Below, piece after piece: positions 1-8,101 of a stretch of 64,000 nucleotides of DNA. Location: the NCBI RefSeq assembly GCF_000686665.1, contig NZ_JMLH01000003.1:1-64000 (forward strand). Reading direction: 5' to 3'. The notes beneath the pieces are model-generated. The model had not been told where the DNA came from, searched no databases, and saw nothing but the letters and a program-made list of their open reading frames with translations. Made by a program: the position numbers and the translations under genes. The stretch comes from Thomasclavelia saccharogumia DSM 17460 (GTDB lineage: Bacteria > Bacillota_I > Bacilli_A > Erysipelotrichales > Coprobacillaceae). Each line of letters begins with the position of its first letter. Within the stretch, counting starts at the first letter, position 1.

Positions 1-24
1 GATCTTTTGGCGCTTAAATAATAA

Positions 25-61
25 AACCATAAGTTATTATTATAAAAAAGTACTTATGGTT
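25..61 (+). terminator. stem-loop near left edge
   Basis: Perfect 10-bp inverted repeat AACCATAAGT / ACTTATGGTT (25-34 and 52-61) with an AT-rich loop, followed by a T-rich stretch. It is probably the terminator of a gene lying left of the window. Confidence 0.5.
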
Positions 62-87
62 CTTTCTTTTATGTGTAAGCTATTTGA

Positions 88-216
88 CGCTTACCTATTA
101 TCAATGATGAACTTGAAATTAAATATTATCATAGTTCTACGTTTGAAGAATGTACTGATTTTGTTTTGAATGATGGGATATTGATGTTGGAAGAATTTAA
201 AAAGATACTAAAATAG
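88..216 (+). pseudogene. C-terminal relic of an unidentified gene
   Basis: An open frame with no start codon runs from just after a TGA at 85-87 to a TAG at 214-216. It encodes about 42 residues, acidic and coding-like, ending in EEFKKILK. The missing start and upstream stop suggest the tail of a gene whose front has been lost. I do not recognise the family. A terminator follows directly. Confidence 0.3.
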
Positions 217-241
217 AGTGAGATTTTCTCACTCTATTTTT
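211..241. terminator. bidirectional terminator
   Basis: A 13-bp stem AAATAGAGTGAGA / TCTCACTCTATTT with a T run on each strand. It separates the plus-strand relic from the end of the XRE regulator gene and overlaps the stop codons of both. Confidence 0.8.
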
Positions 242-563
242 CTCTTTCTTCATTACGTTTACGTTTATATTCAATAATAAACATAACTTCCTTTAAATCC
301 TCATCTGGTAATTCTGTCAAAAGTCGTGCAATATTAGCAATATTATAGTAATCATATTTCTTACCACTTATTATTTCTTCAACACTGCGGCCATATAAAT
401 TAGAAAAAATCTTGAGTTCCCCAACTGTAATATCTCTTTTACCGTTTTCAATATCAGAGATAGCAGAATGTGGTACTTTTAAATATTTGGCTACTTCTTT
501 TTGAGTAAGATGTTTAAAATTACGATAGGATTTTAATCTGGCTGCTAAATCTTTATCTATCAT
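234..563 (-). CDS. XRE-family HTH transcriptional regulator
   Basis: Small DNA-binding protein of about 109 residues. A Cro/C1-type helix-turn-helix fills residues 8-62, with the pattern LTQKEVAKYLKVPHSAISDIE typical of the recognition helix region. A short charged tail ends in a Lys/Arg/Glu-rich segment. The start is placed at the ATG at 563, because GGAGG lies 7 bases ahead of it; a GTG two codons upstream overlaps that spacing. No partner gene is adjacent, so its target is unknown. Single-domain XRE proteins like this often regulate their own promoter or a nearby mobile element. Confidence 0.85.
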   Translation of the reverse strand: MIDKDLAARLKSYRNFKHLTQKEVAKYLKVPHSAISDIENGKRDITVGELKIFSNLYGRSVEEIISGKKYDYYNIANIARLLTELPDEDLKEVMFIIEYKRKRNEEREK

Positions 564-677
564 CGTCACACCTCCAGTAAATAAATTTTAGCATTTTCCT
601 TAGCTATCTTCAATAAAATTTTATGTTTTTATAAGTTATTCACTATTATAATAACATTTTTTTCTAAAAAATGATAA

Positions 678-3014
678 TTAATCATAAAAATATCCATTTG
701 TATGATTAATAAAACTAGGAATTTGTTGGATTTTACCAGCTAAAATTTGTTTAAATTGATCATAAATAAATCTTGCTGTTTGACCATCTTCATCGCTAAA
801 TGATAACAAAATAAAATCTACATTTAGATTATCAAGTTTATTTATATATAAACTATGACTATTAAAAATCAGATTATTACAGTTATTATCTGTTAAGATC
901 CTAAATTTTTCATTTTTACGATCAACTAAATGATAGTTTCCTTTTTTACACATGTTACAGTCAATCATTTTTTTCTTAAAATAATGATTACTAATCAAAC
1001 AGTGCTTTAAATGCATATTAATTGTTTTGCCATATACTGTTACAATTATGTTTTGTGTGATATTCGATAAATTATTGATTTGTTTTTTACTCATTTCTAA
1101 AGATAAGATGGCATCATAGGCTTTTAAATAGTTTAAGGCATAACTATTATAAAGATTAAAAGTTGTATCTAAAATGCACTTTTTATCATTAAATATTTCT
1201 AAAGCACCATAGTTTCCAACTAGTATGGCATCGATTTCTAAATATAATTTACTATTTTTGAAGTTAAATAACTGTTTTTCATCGTTTAAAAAGCCCGTAA
1301 AAGGAATAATTTTTTTATGATGTTTTTTGGCAATTTCAATAGCGTCTTTTAATTGTGGTGATAATGGAAAATAATAAGCCTCAATATCTACATCAAGCAA
1401 AGCTTTTAGCTGTTCTACAGAATAAACACGAACACAAATACCCTTGATCATTTTAATCAAATGAGTAGTTTTCTTTTCTTCTATTAATGGAGCTATTGAA
1501 TTAAAAGCTGTTAGAGATGCAACTAATTTATCGATTGCCTGACGACGCATTTCATTGATTTCTTTAAGACTAAAAAAAACATTTTCAGGAATTTCAACAA
1601 TTATATCAGCAGCTTTAAAAACAGTATTGCCTAATTTACTAAGCTGTTCTTCGATACGTTTAGTATTTAGTGGTGCTTTGCTGGCAGCTTCCATTATTAG
1701 CTTTGATACAACCGTAATTGTTTTATCTTGATATGTAATAGTAAGGGTGGGATGATCATTTATTTGCCCTTTAAAATGCATTGTGATAGGATTTTTAATT
1801 TGTTCTTTTTGATAGCTGTCATGGGCTTTTTCAATTAATTCGATATCAATTATTTTATATACAGATTCACCTTTTTTAACTGGTGTATTTAATTCGATTT
1901 CAATAATATCTTTGGCTGCAGCCTGATTTACTAATCGATGATTTAAAAATAGTTTAGTTATTGTTCTAGTATAATCAACACTTTTAAAACTGATCCTATC
2001 CCCTTGTTTGATCTTATCGATCAATTTAATCTTTACAACTTTTCGCTTTTTATCATAATCAAGAACAGAACCTAACTTGATGCCACGATTACCAGGATAA
2101 TCATCAGCCATTAAATCTTTATCCTGTAATAAATAACCATCCGTAAAGCCGCGATTAAACATTTGTTTCATCTCTTTAATTTGTTTAGAATAGTTTTTTG
2201 GATTCTGTTTTTGAAAATAAGCATCAATAGCTTCACGATATTGTTTAACGATTATAGCAACATATTCTGGTCTTTTCATACGCCCCTCTATTTTAAAAGA
2301 GGTAATTCCTGCTTCAATTAAATCACCAACATTTTCAATTGTGCAAAGATCTTTAGGTGACAATAAATATGATGGTACCTGATCGAGATTTTTACCATCT
2401 TTTTGCAGTTTGTATGCTAAACGGCATGGCTGCCCACAGGCTCCTTTATTTCCGCTTCTTTTAGCAATCATACTAGACATCAAACACTGTCCTGAATATG
2501 ACATGCATAATGCGCCGTGGACAAAGACTTCAATATCCAATTTAGAGTTATTACTAATATTTTTTATTTCTTCAAGACTATTTTCCCGAGCTAAAACAAT
2601 TCTATCAACACCAATACGTTCAAAATACTTTACCGCACTTAAACTATATATACTAGTTTGAGTAGACATGTGGATTTCAAAATCAGGAAAATATTTTTTT
2701 ACATATGCCATTAAACCAAGATCTTGAATGATCAAAGCATCAACATTTATTGATGATAAAAACAAAAGATAATCTTTTAAATTTTCAAACTGATTATCTT
2801 CATATAATGTATTTACCGTAACATAGATCTTGACATTTCTTAGATGACCATAAATTACTGCCTGTTTTAATTCATCTCGATTAAAATTAGTAGCAAATGC
2901 TCGCGCACTAAAATCATTACCACCTAAATAAATGGCATTAGCGCCATTTTGAACAGCCGCCTGCAAAGCTTCATAGCTTCCTGCTGGTGCTAATAGTTCT
3001 ATTTGTTTTTTCAT
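678..3014 (-). CDS. U32 family protein, RlhA-like 23S rRNA hydroxylation protein
   Basis: Large peptidase-U32-family protein (778 aa). The N-terminal U32 barrel begins with the signature ELLAPAGSYEALQAAVQNGA. A cysteine cluster near residues 168-200 (ALCMSYSGQC then GACGQPC) matches the iron-sulfur ligand region of the family. A middle DUF3656-like segment (about 380-500) and a C-terminal CNMC region follow. Length and layout resemble E. coli RlhA, which acts in C2501 hydroxylation of 23S rRNA, more than the short collagenase-like members. The start codon overlaps the stop of mtnN (ATGA), so the two are translationally coupled. Specific activity is inferred from family layout only. Confidence 0.8.
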   Translation of the reverse strand: MKKQIELLAPAGSYEALQAAVQNGANAIYLGGNDFSARAFATNFNRDELKQAVIYGHLRNVKIYVTVNTLYEDNQFENLKDYLLFLSSINVDALIIQDLGLMAYVKKYFPDFEIHMSTQTSIYSLSAVKYFERIGVDRIVLARENSLEEIKNISNNSKLDIEVFVHGALCMSYSGQCLMSSMIAKRSGNKGACGQPCRLAYKLQKDGKNLDQVPSYLLSPKDLCTIENVGDLIEAGITSFKIEGRMKRPEYVAIIVKQYREAIDAYFQKQNPKNYSKQIKEMKQMFNRGFTDGYLLQDKDLMADDYPGNRGIKLGSVLDYDKKRKVVKIKLIDKIKQGDRISFKSVDYTRTITKLFLNHRLVNQAAAKDIIEIELNTPVKKGESVYKIIDIELIEKAHDSYQKEQIKNPITMHFKGQINDHPTLTITYQDKTITVVSKLIMEAASKAPLNTKRIEEQLSKLGNTVFKAADIIVEIPENVFFSLKEINEMRRQAIDKLVASLTAFNSIAPLIEEKKTTHLIKMIKGICVRVYSVEQLKALLDVDIEAYYFPLSPQLKDAIEIAKKHHKKIIPFTGFLNDEKQLFNFKNSKLYLEIDAILVGNYGALEIFNDKKCILDTTFNLYNSYALNYLKAYDAILSLEMSKKQINNLSNITQNIIVTVYGKTINMHLKHCLISNHYFKKKMIDCNMCKKGNYHLVDRKNEKFRILTDNNCNNLIFNSHSLYINKLDNLNVDFILLSFSDEDGQTARFIYDQFKQILAGKIQQIPSFINHTNGYFYD

Positions 3015-3706
3015 GATTGATCCTTAATTAGTGATACACACATTAAAGCTGAGGCATTAGCAGCTTTATTTAAATATTCATCAAATTGGATAGTTGAATC
3101 ACCTTTATCAAAAACATCACTTAAAGAACGGGTAATAATAAATTTAGTATTAAATTTATAACATGTTTGTCCCACTGCTGCTGCTTCCATTTCACAGCAC
3201 TTAGCATCTTTAAAATTTTCTTTGATATAATCAACTGTATTTTTATCAGCAACAAACTTATCACCAGAAACAATTAAACCAGCTGTAGAGTTTAGTTTTA
3301 AATTTTCAAGGACATTTTTTGCTCGATCAACTAATTCCTGATCAGCTTTGATTTTTGGCGGTAATCCAGGAACTTCGCCTAATACGCGATCAGGAAAAGC
3401 GGTAATATCAAAATCATATTGGCAGACTGCATCTGAAATTACCACGTCTCCTACTTCCTGATCTAAACAAAGACCACCAGCAGAACCAACGTTTATGACA
3501 AAATCAATTTGATAATTTGTTAAAAGCAGGGTCGTACAAATAGCTGCGTTTACTTTTCCGATTCCGCCTTGTAATAAGACAACTTCTTTGTTTTCAATCG
3601 TCCCTTGATAAAAAGTACAGTCTAAGATAGTTTTCGTATCTACAATATTCATATATTTTTTTATTGCGTCTACTTCTTCTTTCATTGCTCCAATTATACC
3701 GATCAT
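3011..3706 (-). CDS. mtnN: 5'-methylthioadenosine/S-adenosylhomocysteine nucleosidase
   Basis: Cytosolic nucleosidase (231 aa) that cleaves MTA and SAH to adenine plus the thioribose or ribosylhomocysteine sugar, feeding methyl-cycle recycling. It starts with IGIIGAMKEEVDAI, which carries the catalytic-region Glu. The GSAGGL phosphate/ribose loop is near residue 77, EMEAAAVGQ near 172, and SLSDVFDKGD provides the catalytic Asp near 197. Length is normal for the family. It sits 0-1 bp from a SAM-dependent methyltransferase gene upstream, a sensible pairing because methyltransferases produce SAH, and overlaps the U32 gene downstream. Confidence 0.93.
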   Translation of the reverse strand: MIGIIGAMKEEVDAIKKYMNIVDTKTILDCTFYQGTIENKEVVLLQGGIGKVNAAICTTLLLTNYQIDFVINVGSAGGLCLDQEVGDVVISDAVCQYDFDITAFPDRVLGEVPGLPPKIKADQELVDRAKNVLENLKLNSTAGLIVSGDKFVADKNTVDYIKENFKDAKCCEMEAAAVGQTCYKFNTKFIITRSLSDVFDKGDSTIQFDEYLNKAANASALMCVSLIKDQS

Positions 3707-4429
3707 TTATTTACCATCCCTTCTTTTACGACAGACAAAAATAATTCTTTGTGATTTATCATGATATTTTTCAAATTCACCGTAATACTCTATTTCCATA
3801 AAACCGGCCTGCTGCAACATTTCATAGTATGTTTCAATACTATAAGTTTGCTGATGATGTATTTCTTTGATATGTTCGTTGTTTTCTTTATCGATTATTT
3901 CAATCAAATGTTCGATTTTTCCAAATGCTGTCTTTTTAGCTTCCCATTTAAAATAAAAATCATCAGCATCTTCTTCTTCAAAATAACCATCAAGAATTTC
4001 ATCCATTTTATAAAGACTATCAACATCAAAAATAAATGTTCCATTATACTTCAAAGCCTCATATATATTTTTAAACGTTTGTTTAACTTTTTTGCGACTT
4101 AAAACATAATTTATTGAATCACATAAACAAAGAACCAAATCAACAGCAATATCTGTTTTAAAATCACTCATGTCAACACGACCAAGCATTAAATTGACAT
4201 TAGCTTCCATGGCCTTTAATCTTGCCACTTCCAGCATATCTTTTGATAAATCTGTAGCATAGACATTCTTATTATCATTAGCCAGACGAATAGCGATTTC
4301 TCCAGTTCCACAGCCAAGTTCTAAAACTGTTTTAAAATCAGCTTTTTCATTAATGAATTTGTAATAATCATGATAAAATTGTTCATCCATCAAGCTATCA
4401 TAATAATAAGCAAAATTTTCATATGACAT
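3707..4429 (-). CDS. class I SAM-dependent methyltransferase (YqeM-like)
   Basis: Protein of 240 aa with a Rossmann methyltransferase fold. Motif I is VLELGCGTGEIAIRLA (about residues 35-50) and is followed by an acidic motif II (YATDLSKDML). Position right after rsfS matches B. subtilis yqeM, a predicted methyltransferase whose substrate is, to my knowledge, undetermined. The start overlaps the rsfS stop codon, so it is part of the same operon. The C-terminal half has aromatic and acidic residues typical of small-molecule methyltransferases, but nothing in the sequence identifies the substrate. Confidence 0.85.
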   Translation of the reverse strand: MSYENFAYYYDSLMDEQFYHDYYKFINEKADFKTVLELGCGTGEIAIRLANDNKNVYATDLSKDMLEVARLKAMEANVNLMLGRVDMSDFKTDIAVDLVLCLCDSINYVLSRKKVKQTFKNIYEALKYNGTFIFDVDSLYKMDEILDGYFEEEDADDFYFKWEAKKTAFGKIEHLIEIIDKENNEHIKEIHHQQTYSIETYYEMLQQAGFMEIEYYGEFEKYHDKSQRIIFVCRKRRDGK

Positions 4430-4773
4430 TATTTTAAATACCCAGAAATATCAATTCTTGGCATATCTGACCATAATTTTTCAAGATTATAATTAATTCT
4501 TTCATCTTGATCAAAAATATGAACGATAATATCTCCATAATCCATTAATAACCATTTACTGTTACGGCGCCCTTCTATTTTTTTCACCTCAAAGCCACTA
4601 TTTAACATATTTTCTTCAACACTGTCTCTAAGTGCATTCATCAAACGCTCATTTGCAGCTGAACAGATAACAAAAGTATCATAAATTGGACTAGCCATTT
4701 CCATATCGATTGCAACAATATCCTCTGCTAATTTATCATCTAAAGCTTTTATAATAATTTCTAATTTATTCAT
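4429..4773 (-). CDS. rsfS: ribosome silencing factor RsfS
   Basis: Small protein (114 aa) of the RsfS/Iojap family, which binds uL14 on the 50S subunit and blocks subunit joining during starvation. The family core is visible: AIDMEMASPIYDTFVICSA (about 22-40), then RRNSKWLLMDYGDIIVHIF near 70-88, where the W-DYGDI-VH pattern is diagnostic. The gene overlaps the end of nadD-yqeK by a few bases and abuts the yqeM-like gene, keeping the conserved Bacillus order. Confidence 0.93.
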   Translation of the reverse strand: MNKLEIIIKALDDKLAEDIVAIDMEMASPIYDTFVICSAANERLMNALRDSVEENMLNSGFEVKKIEGRRNSKWLLMDYGDIIVHIFDQDERINYNLEKLWSDMPRIDISGYLK

Positions 4774-5866
4774 TAATATCTCCTTTTACATATTTGTTAT
4801 AAATTTCAAAAAAACATTCATCGATTTTTCGCCCTTTTTTATTGGAAAAATCATAAAAATCTTTTAAGCAGGCTCTAAATCCGGCCACAACATCCTTTTT
4901 ACATAAAGCAATTTCTTGACTAGAGTCATAATCACGGCTAGGATCATATTTATCGGCTTCATATATACACATATCTAATTTAGACATATTGATAGAAGCT
5001 GTAGTATGATGTCTAATAGCTTGTAGAATTTCCAGGTCATCTACTAAGTACTCATCTTTAGCCACAAGATATGATAACCATTGATGCCAAATCGGTTCTG
5101 GTTTATCAAGATACTCAGGAAAATATTTTTTCATTAAAGCTAGTGCCTGATCATGAGGCATTTCTTTAGCAATATCATGCAACATTCCAGCAACATATGC
5201 TTTCATTCCATCTAAACCATTACTTTCAGCAATTTCCTTAGCTAGTTTTGCCATACTGACCGTGTGAATATATCTTTTTTTTGACATCTTAGTTTTAACG
5301 ATCGTTTCTAAATAAATGCCATTAGCTACGATATATTTTAAAACTTCAGGAGTCAAGGCATGTAATTTACCATTACGAATATCACTGCTAGCATCATCAC
5401 TAGCAATAAGATCTAATTTAGTAAAATTATATTTTTTTAAATTATCATTTATTTGATAACCAAGGCGTTCAAATACTACTAACGATACTAATTCGCTTAT
5501 TTTTTTAGCGTCTTTCCATTTATGAAAAAGACTTGCCTGATCCATCCCCATAATAAAATATAAATGGTCATCGGGATAAATGGATTTTAAATAATTGATC
5601 GTATCGATCGTATAATTTTTATTGCTGCCATCTTGATCTATTTCATAACGACAAATTTCAACACTACGGTATCGTCTTAAAGCAAGATCCAACATTTCTA
5701 AACGCTGTTCTTTATTAGCTCCTGTAGTATCTTTCCAAGGATTATTTGCAGTTGGAACAACTAATATTTTATCAAGTTTTAATTGTTTTAAAGCTTCTTC
5801 GATCACTCTTATGTGTGATTGGTGAATGGGATCAAAGCTGCCGCCAAAAATACCGATCTTCATCAT
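4766..5866 (-). CDS. nadD: NadD-YqeK fusion: nicotinate-nucleotide adenylyltransferase with C-terminal HD hydrolase
   Basis: One 366-aa reading frame joins two proteins that are separate neighbours in B. subtilis. Residues 1-190 are NadD, which adenylates nicotinate mononucleotide: GGSFDPIHQSH gives the nucleotidyl-transferase HxxH-type loop, and SSDIRNG matches the C-terminal ISSTxIR-type motif. Residues 195-366 are a YqeK-type HD domain, with RYIHTVSMA, then GMLHDIAK as the metal-binding HD and IRHHTTA further on. YqeK proteins hydrolyse diadenosine tetraphosphate. The start overlaps the yhbY stop. I see no stop or frameshift at the junction, so this is a genuine fusion. Confidence 0.92.
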   Translation of the reverse strand: MMKIGIFGGSFDPIHQSHIRVIEEALKQLKLDKILVVPTANNPWKDTTGANKEQRLEMLDLALRRYRSVEICRYEIDQDGSNKNYTIDTINYLKSIYPDDHLYFIMGMDQASLFHKWKDAKKISELVSLVVFERLGYQINDNLKKYNFTKLDLIASDDASSDIRNGKLHALTPEVLKYIVANGIYLETIVKTKMSKKRYIHTVSMAKLAKEIAESNGLDGMKAYVAGMLHDIAKEMPHDQALALMKKYFPEYLDKPEPIWHQWLSYLVAKDEYLVDDLEILQAIRHHTTASINMSKLDMCIYEADKYDPSRDYDSSQEIALCKKDVVAGFRACLKDFYDFSNKKGRKIDECFFEIYNKYVKGDINE

Positions 5867-6150
5867 GGTAATTTATAGATTCCTTTTTCACTAGGACGAT
5901 ATAAAAGAATCGTTCTTCCTAAAATTTGGACGACATCAGCTTTTGTTTTCATGCTTATTTCAATTGCAACTTCATTTTTAGTTTCACTGCAAGATTCTAA
6001 GATCTTGATCTTAATTAATTCATGTGCTTCTAAAGCAGCATCGATTCCTTCGATCTGAGTTTGGTGAACACCTTCTTTTCCAATTTGGAAAATTGCATTT
6101 AAATTGTGTCCTATTCCTCTTAAATATCTTTTTTGTTTTCCTGTTAACAT
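5863..6150 (-). CDS. yhbY: YhbY/YqeI RNA-binding protein (CRM domain)
   Basis: Compact 95-aa protein that is essentially one CRM domain, an RNA-binding fold associated with pre-50S ribosomes. It opens with LTGKQKRYLRGIGHNLNAIFQIGKEG, of which the GIGHNLNAIFQIGK portion is the GxxH-type CRM signature, and ends with VQILGRTILLYRPS. It lies 15 bases downstream of yqeH and overlaps nadD. The company of yqeH, a 30S assembly GTPase, and rsfS shows a ribosome-related operon. Confidence 0.92.
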   Translation of the reverse strand: MLTGKQKRYLRGIGHNLNAIFQIGKEGVHQTQIEGIDAALEAHELIKIKILESCSETKNEVAIEISMKTKADVVQILGRTILLYRPSEKGIYKLP

Positions 6151-6165
6151 ATTTTAAATCCTTTC

Positions 6166-7263
6166 TTAAATTAAAGCTTCGCGAATAAATACCCCAATAC
6201 CTCTAGGAACATGGATCTTTACCTTCGCATTTGGGCAATTAACACTAATAAACCCTAATCCGGAAATGACAAGATCCACTTTATGTTGTGGTAGTTTAAA
6301 ATCATAAACTTTCATTTCTTTAATATCTTTGACTGTTTCAATTTCCGGTTTTAAAGTTAGGTGGCGATTATATAAACTATCACTTTTTTCTAACTTAGTA
6401 CGATGAATTTTAAGTAATTTAGGAAAATAACAAGTAAATGAACTATGTTTCCCACTTATAAAATCCATTCGGGCAAGACCGCCAAAATACAAACTTTGTT
6501 GATCGTTTAATTGAAAATTAATAGGTCTTAGTTCACTTTTAGGAATAATTACTTTAAGATCTTCATCTTTTACTAAATGAGCCATTTGATGCGAATTGAT
6601 AATTCCTGGAGAGTCATATAAATAACTTTGATCATCTAAAGGAATTTCGATCAAATCAAGTGTCGTACCAGGAAATTCACTCGTTGTAATCAAATTATCA
6701 TCACCGCTGCCATAATGTTTTAATAACGCATTTATTAACGAAGATTTTCCTACATTAGTCACTCCAACAATATAAACATCTCGACCATGGCGATATTCAT
6801 TGATCTTATCGATCAGCAAATCTAAGTTATAATTTTTTACCCCACTAGATAGAATCACATCGACTGGTTTGATGCCGATTTCTTTTAATTGACGACGTAA
6901 CCAATGTTCTATTTTAATATCCTTTAATGATTTAGGTAAAATATCACGTTTATTGCCAACTACGAGAATATCGTTGTTATTTAAATGTCGCGGCAAACCA
7001 TTTATTAAACTTCCATTATAATCAAATAAATCAATCAAATAGACAACCAAACAATTTTGATCACCTATTTTTTGAAGAATATTTAAAAAATCATCGCTTG
7101 TAAGATTTGTTTTTTGTAACTCATGATAGTTTTTTAAACGAAAACAACGTTTGCATAAAACCTTTTCATTATTTAAAGCATTTTTAGGGATAAATCCAAT
7201 CTTTTTTTCATCTTCACTTTGAATTATGGCTCCACAGCCAAAACATCTTATTTTTTCGCTCAT
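6166..7263 (-). CDS. yqeH: circularly permuted GTPase YqeH, 30S ribosome biogenesis
   Basis: GTPase of 365 aa needed in Bacillus for 30S subunit assembly. An N-terminal treble-clef zinc finger uses CFGCG and CKRCFRLK. The G domain is circularly permuted in the way typical of YqeH: the G4 motif GNKRDIL near residue 103 comes first, followed by the P-loop VGVTNVGKSSLINALL near 165-180, then the EFPGTTLD switch I region and DSPGI (G3). The C-terminal third is an RNA-binding beta region. It heads the minus-strand operon; an ATG preceded by AAGGAGAATG-like bases gives a normal start. Confidence 0.95.
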   Translation of the reverse strand: MSEKIRCFGCGAIIQSEDEKKIGFIPKNALNNEKVLCKRCFRLKNYHELQKTNLTSDDFLNILQKIGDQNCLVVYLIDLFDYNGSLINGLPRHLNNNDILVVGNKRDILPKSLKDIKIEHWLRRQLKEIGIKPVDVILSSGVKNYNLDLLIDKINEYRHGRDVYIVGVTNVGKSSLINALLKHYGSGDDNLITTSEFPGTTLDLIEIPLDDQSYLYDSPGIINSHQMAHLVKDEDLKVIIPKSELRPINFQLNDQQSLYFGGLARMDFISGKHSSFTCYFPKLLKIHRTKLEKSDSLYNRHLTLKPEIETVKDIKEMKVYDFKLPQHKVDLVISGLGFISVNCPNAKVKIHVPRGIGVFIREALI

Positions 7264-7397
7264 ACATTCTCCTTTTCAAAACTATCCCCATTGTACCTTA
7301 TTTTGCACTACTTTTAAAGTAAATAAAATGAACAATTCATAAATATTTTGTCCTAAAATAAAAGATTTACAATATATATGTATCAGGGGTGAAATTC

Positions 7398-8084
7398 ATG
7401 TTTTCAACAATACTATCATTATTAACAAACGGCTTCTTTTTATCATATATTAAATCTAAATCTTTTGAAATTCCTTTAAGTGCAAAGGAAGAAGAAAAAT
7501 ATTTAGAACGTTTTTTTAATGGTGATCAAGAAGCTAGAAATATTTTAATTGAAAGAAATCTTCGACTTGTTGCTCATATCGCTAAAAAATATGAAAATAA
7601 TAAAGATTTACAAGAAGATCTAATTTCAATTGGAACAATTGGTTTAATCAAAGCAGTTGACAGCTACAAACAAAATCATAAAACTAAATTAGCTACTTAT
7701 GCTTCAAGATGTATCGAAAATGAAATTTTAATGCATCTTAGAACCAACAAAAAAACCAGCTTAGATGTTTCATTAAATGAAACTATTGGTATCGATAAAG
7801 ATGGCAGCGAAATTGTTTTAGGTGATATTATTGCCGCTAAGCAGGAAGAATTTATTGATATCGTTGATAAAAAAGATACTTTAAATAAATTTGCTAATTA
7901 TTTTAAAATCTTAGAGCCACGAGAAAAAGAAACATTGATCATGCGTTATGGCTTAAATAATACAAAAAAATATACCCAAAAAGAAATTGCTAAAAAGTTA
8001 AATATATCACGTTCTTATGTCTCACGGCTGGAAAAAAGAGCATTAATAAAATTGTTAAAAGAACACATGAAGGAAAAACCGTAA
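7398..8084 (+). CDS. sigK: RNA polymerase sporulation sigma factor sigma-K (pro-form)
   Basis: Late mother-cell sigma factor of sporulation. Region 2 is clear (NLRLVAHIAKKYE, DLISIGTIGLIKAVDSY, LATYASRCIENEILMHLR) and region 4 ends with the helix-turn-helix QKEIAKKLNISRSYVSRLEKRA. The first about 20 residues are hydrophobic (ILSLLTNGFFLSYIKSKSF) and line up with the removable pro-sequence of Bacillus pro-sigma-K. The gene is one uninterrupted frame with no skin-type insertion. Start chosen at ATG 7398, because AGGGGTG lies 6 bases upstream; the GTG at 7389 is part of that ribosome-binding site. Confidence 0.9.
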   Translation: MFSTILSLLTNGFFLSYIKSKSFEIPLSAKEEEKYLERFFNGDQEARNILIERNLRLVAHIAKKYENNKDLQEDLISIGTIGLIKAVDSYKQNHKTKLATYASRCIENEILMHLRTNKKTSLDVSLNETIGIDKDGSEIVLGDIIAAKQEEFIDIVDKKDTLNKFANYFKILEPREKETLIMRYGLNNTKKYTQKEIAKKLNISRSYVSRLEKRALIKLLKEHMKEKP

Positions 8085-8101
8085 AATAATTTTACGGTTT
8101 A
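8076..8101. terminator. bidirectional terminator between sigK and parC
   Basis: Stem AAACCGTAAAA / TTTTACGGTTT with a 3-base loop. The stem contains the TAA of sigK and ends at the stop of parC, so both convergent genes use one hairpin. Confidence 0.8.

Noticed and set aside
2410-2661. Plus-strand frame inside the U32 gene
   Set aside because: Lies wholly opposite a well-supported gene and has no ribosome-binding site or family features; the same applies to other antisense frames.
7389-7397. GTG as start of sigK
   Set aside because: It overlaps the AGGGGTG ribosome-binding site that serves the ATG at 7398.
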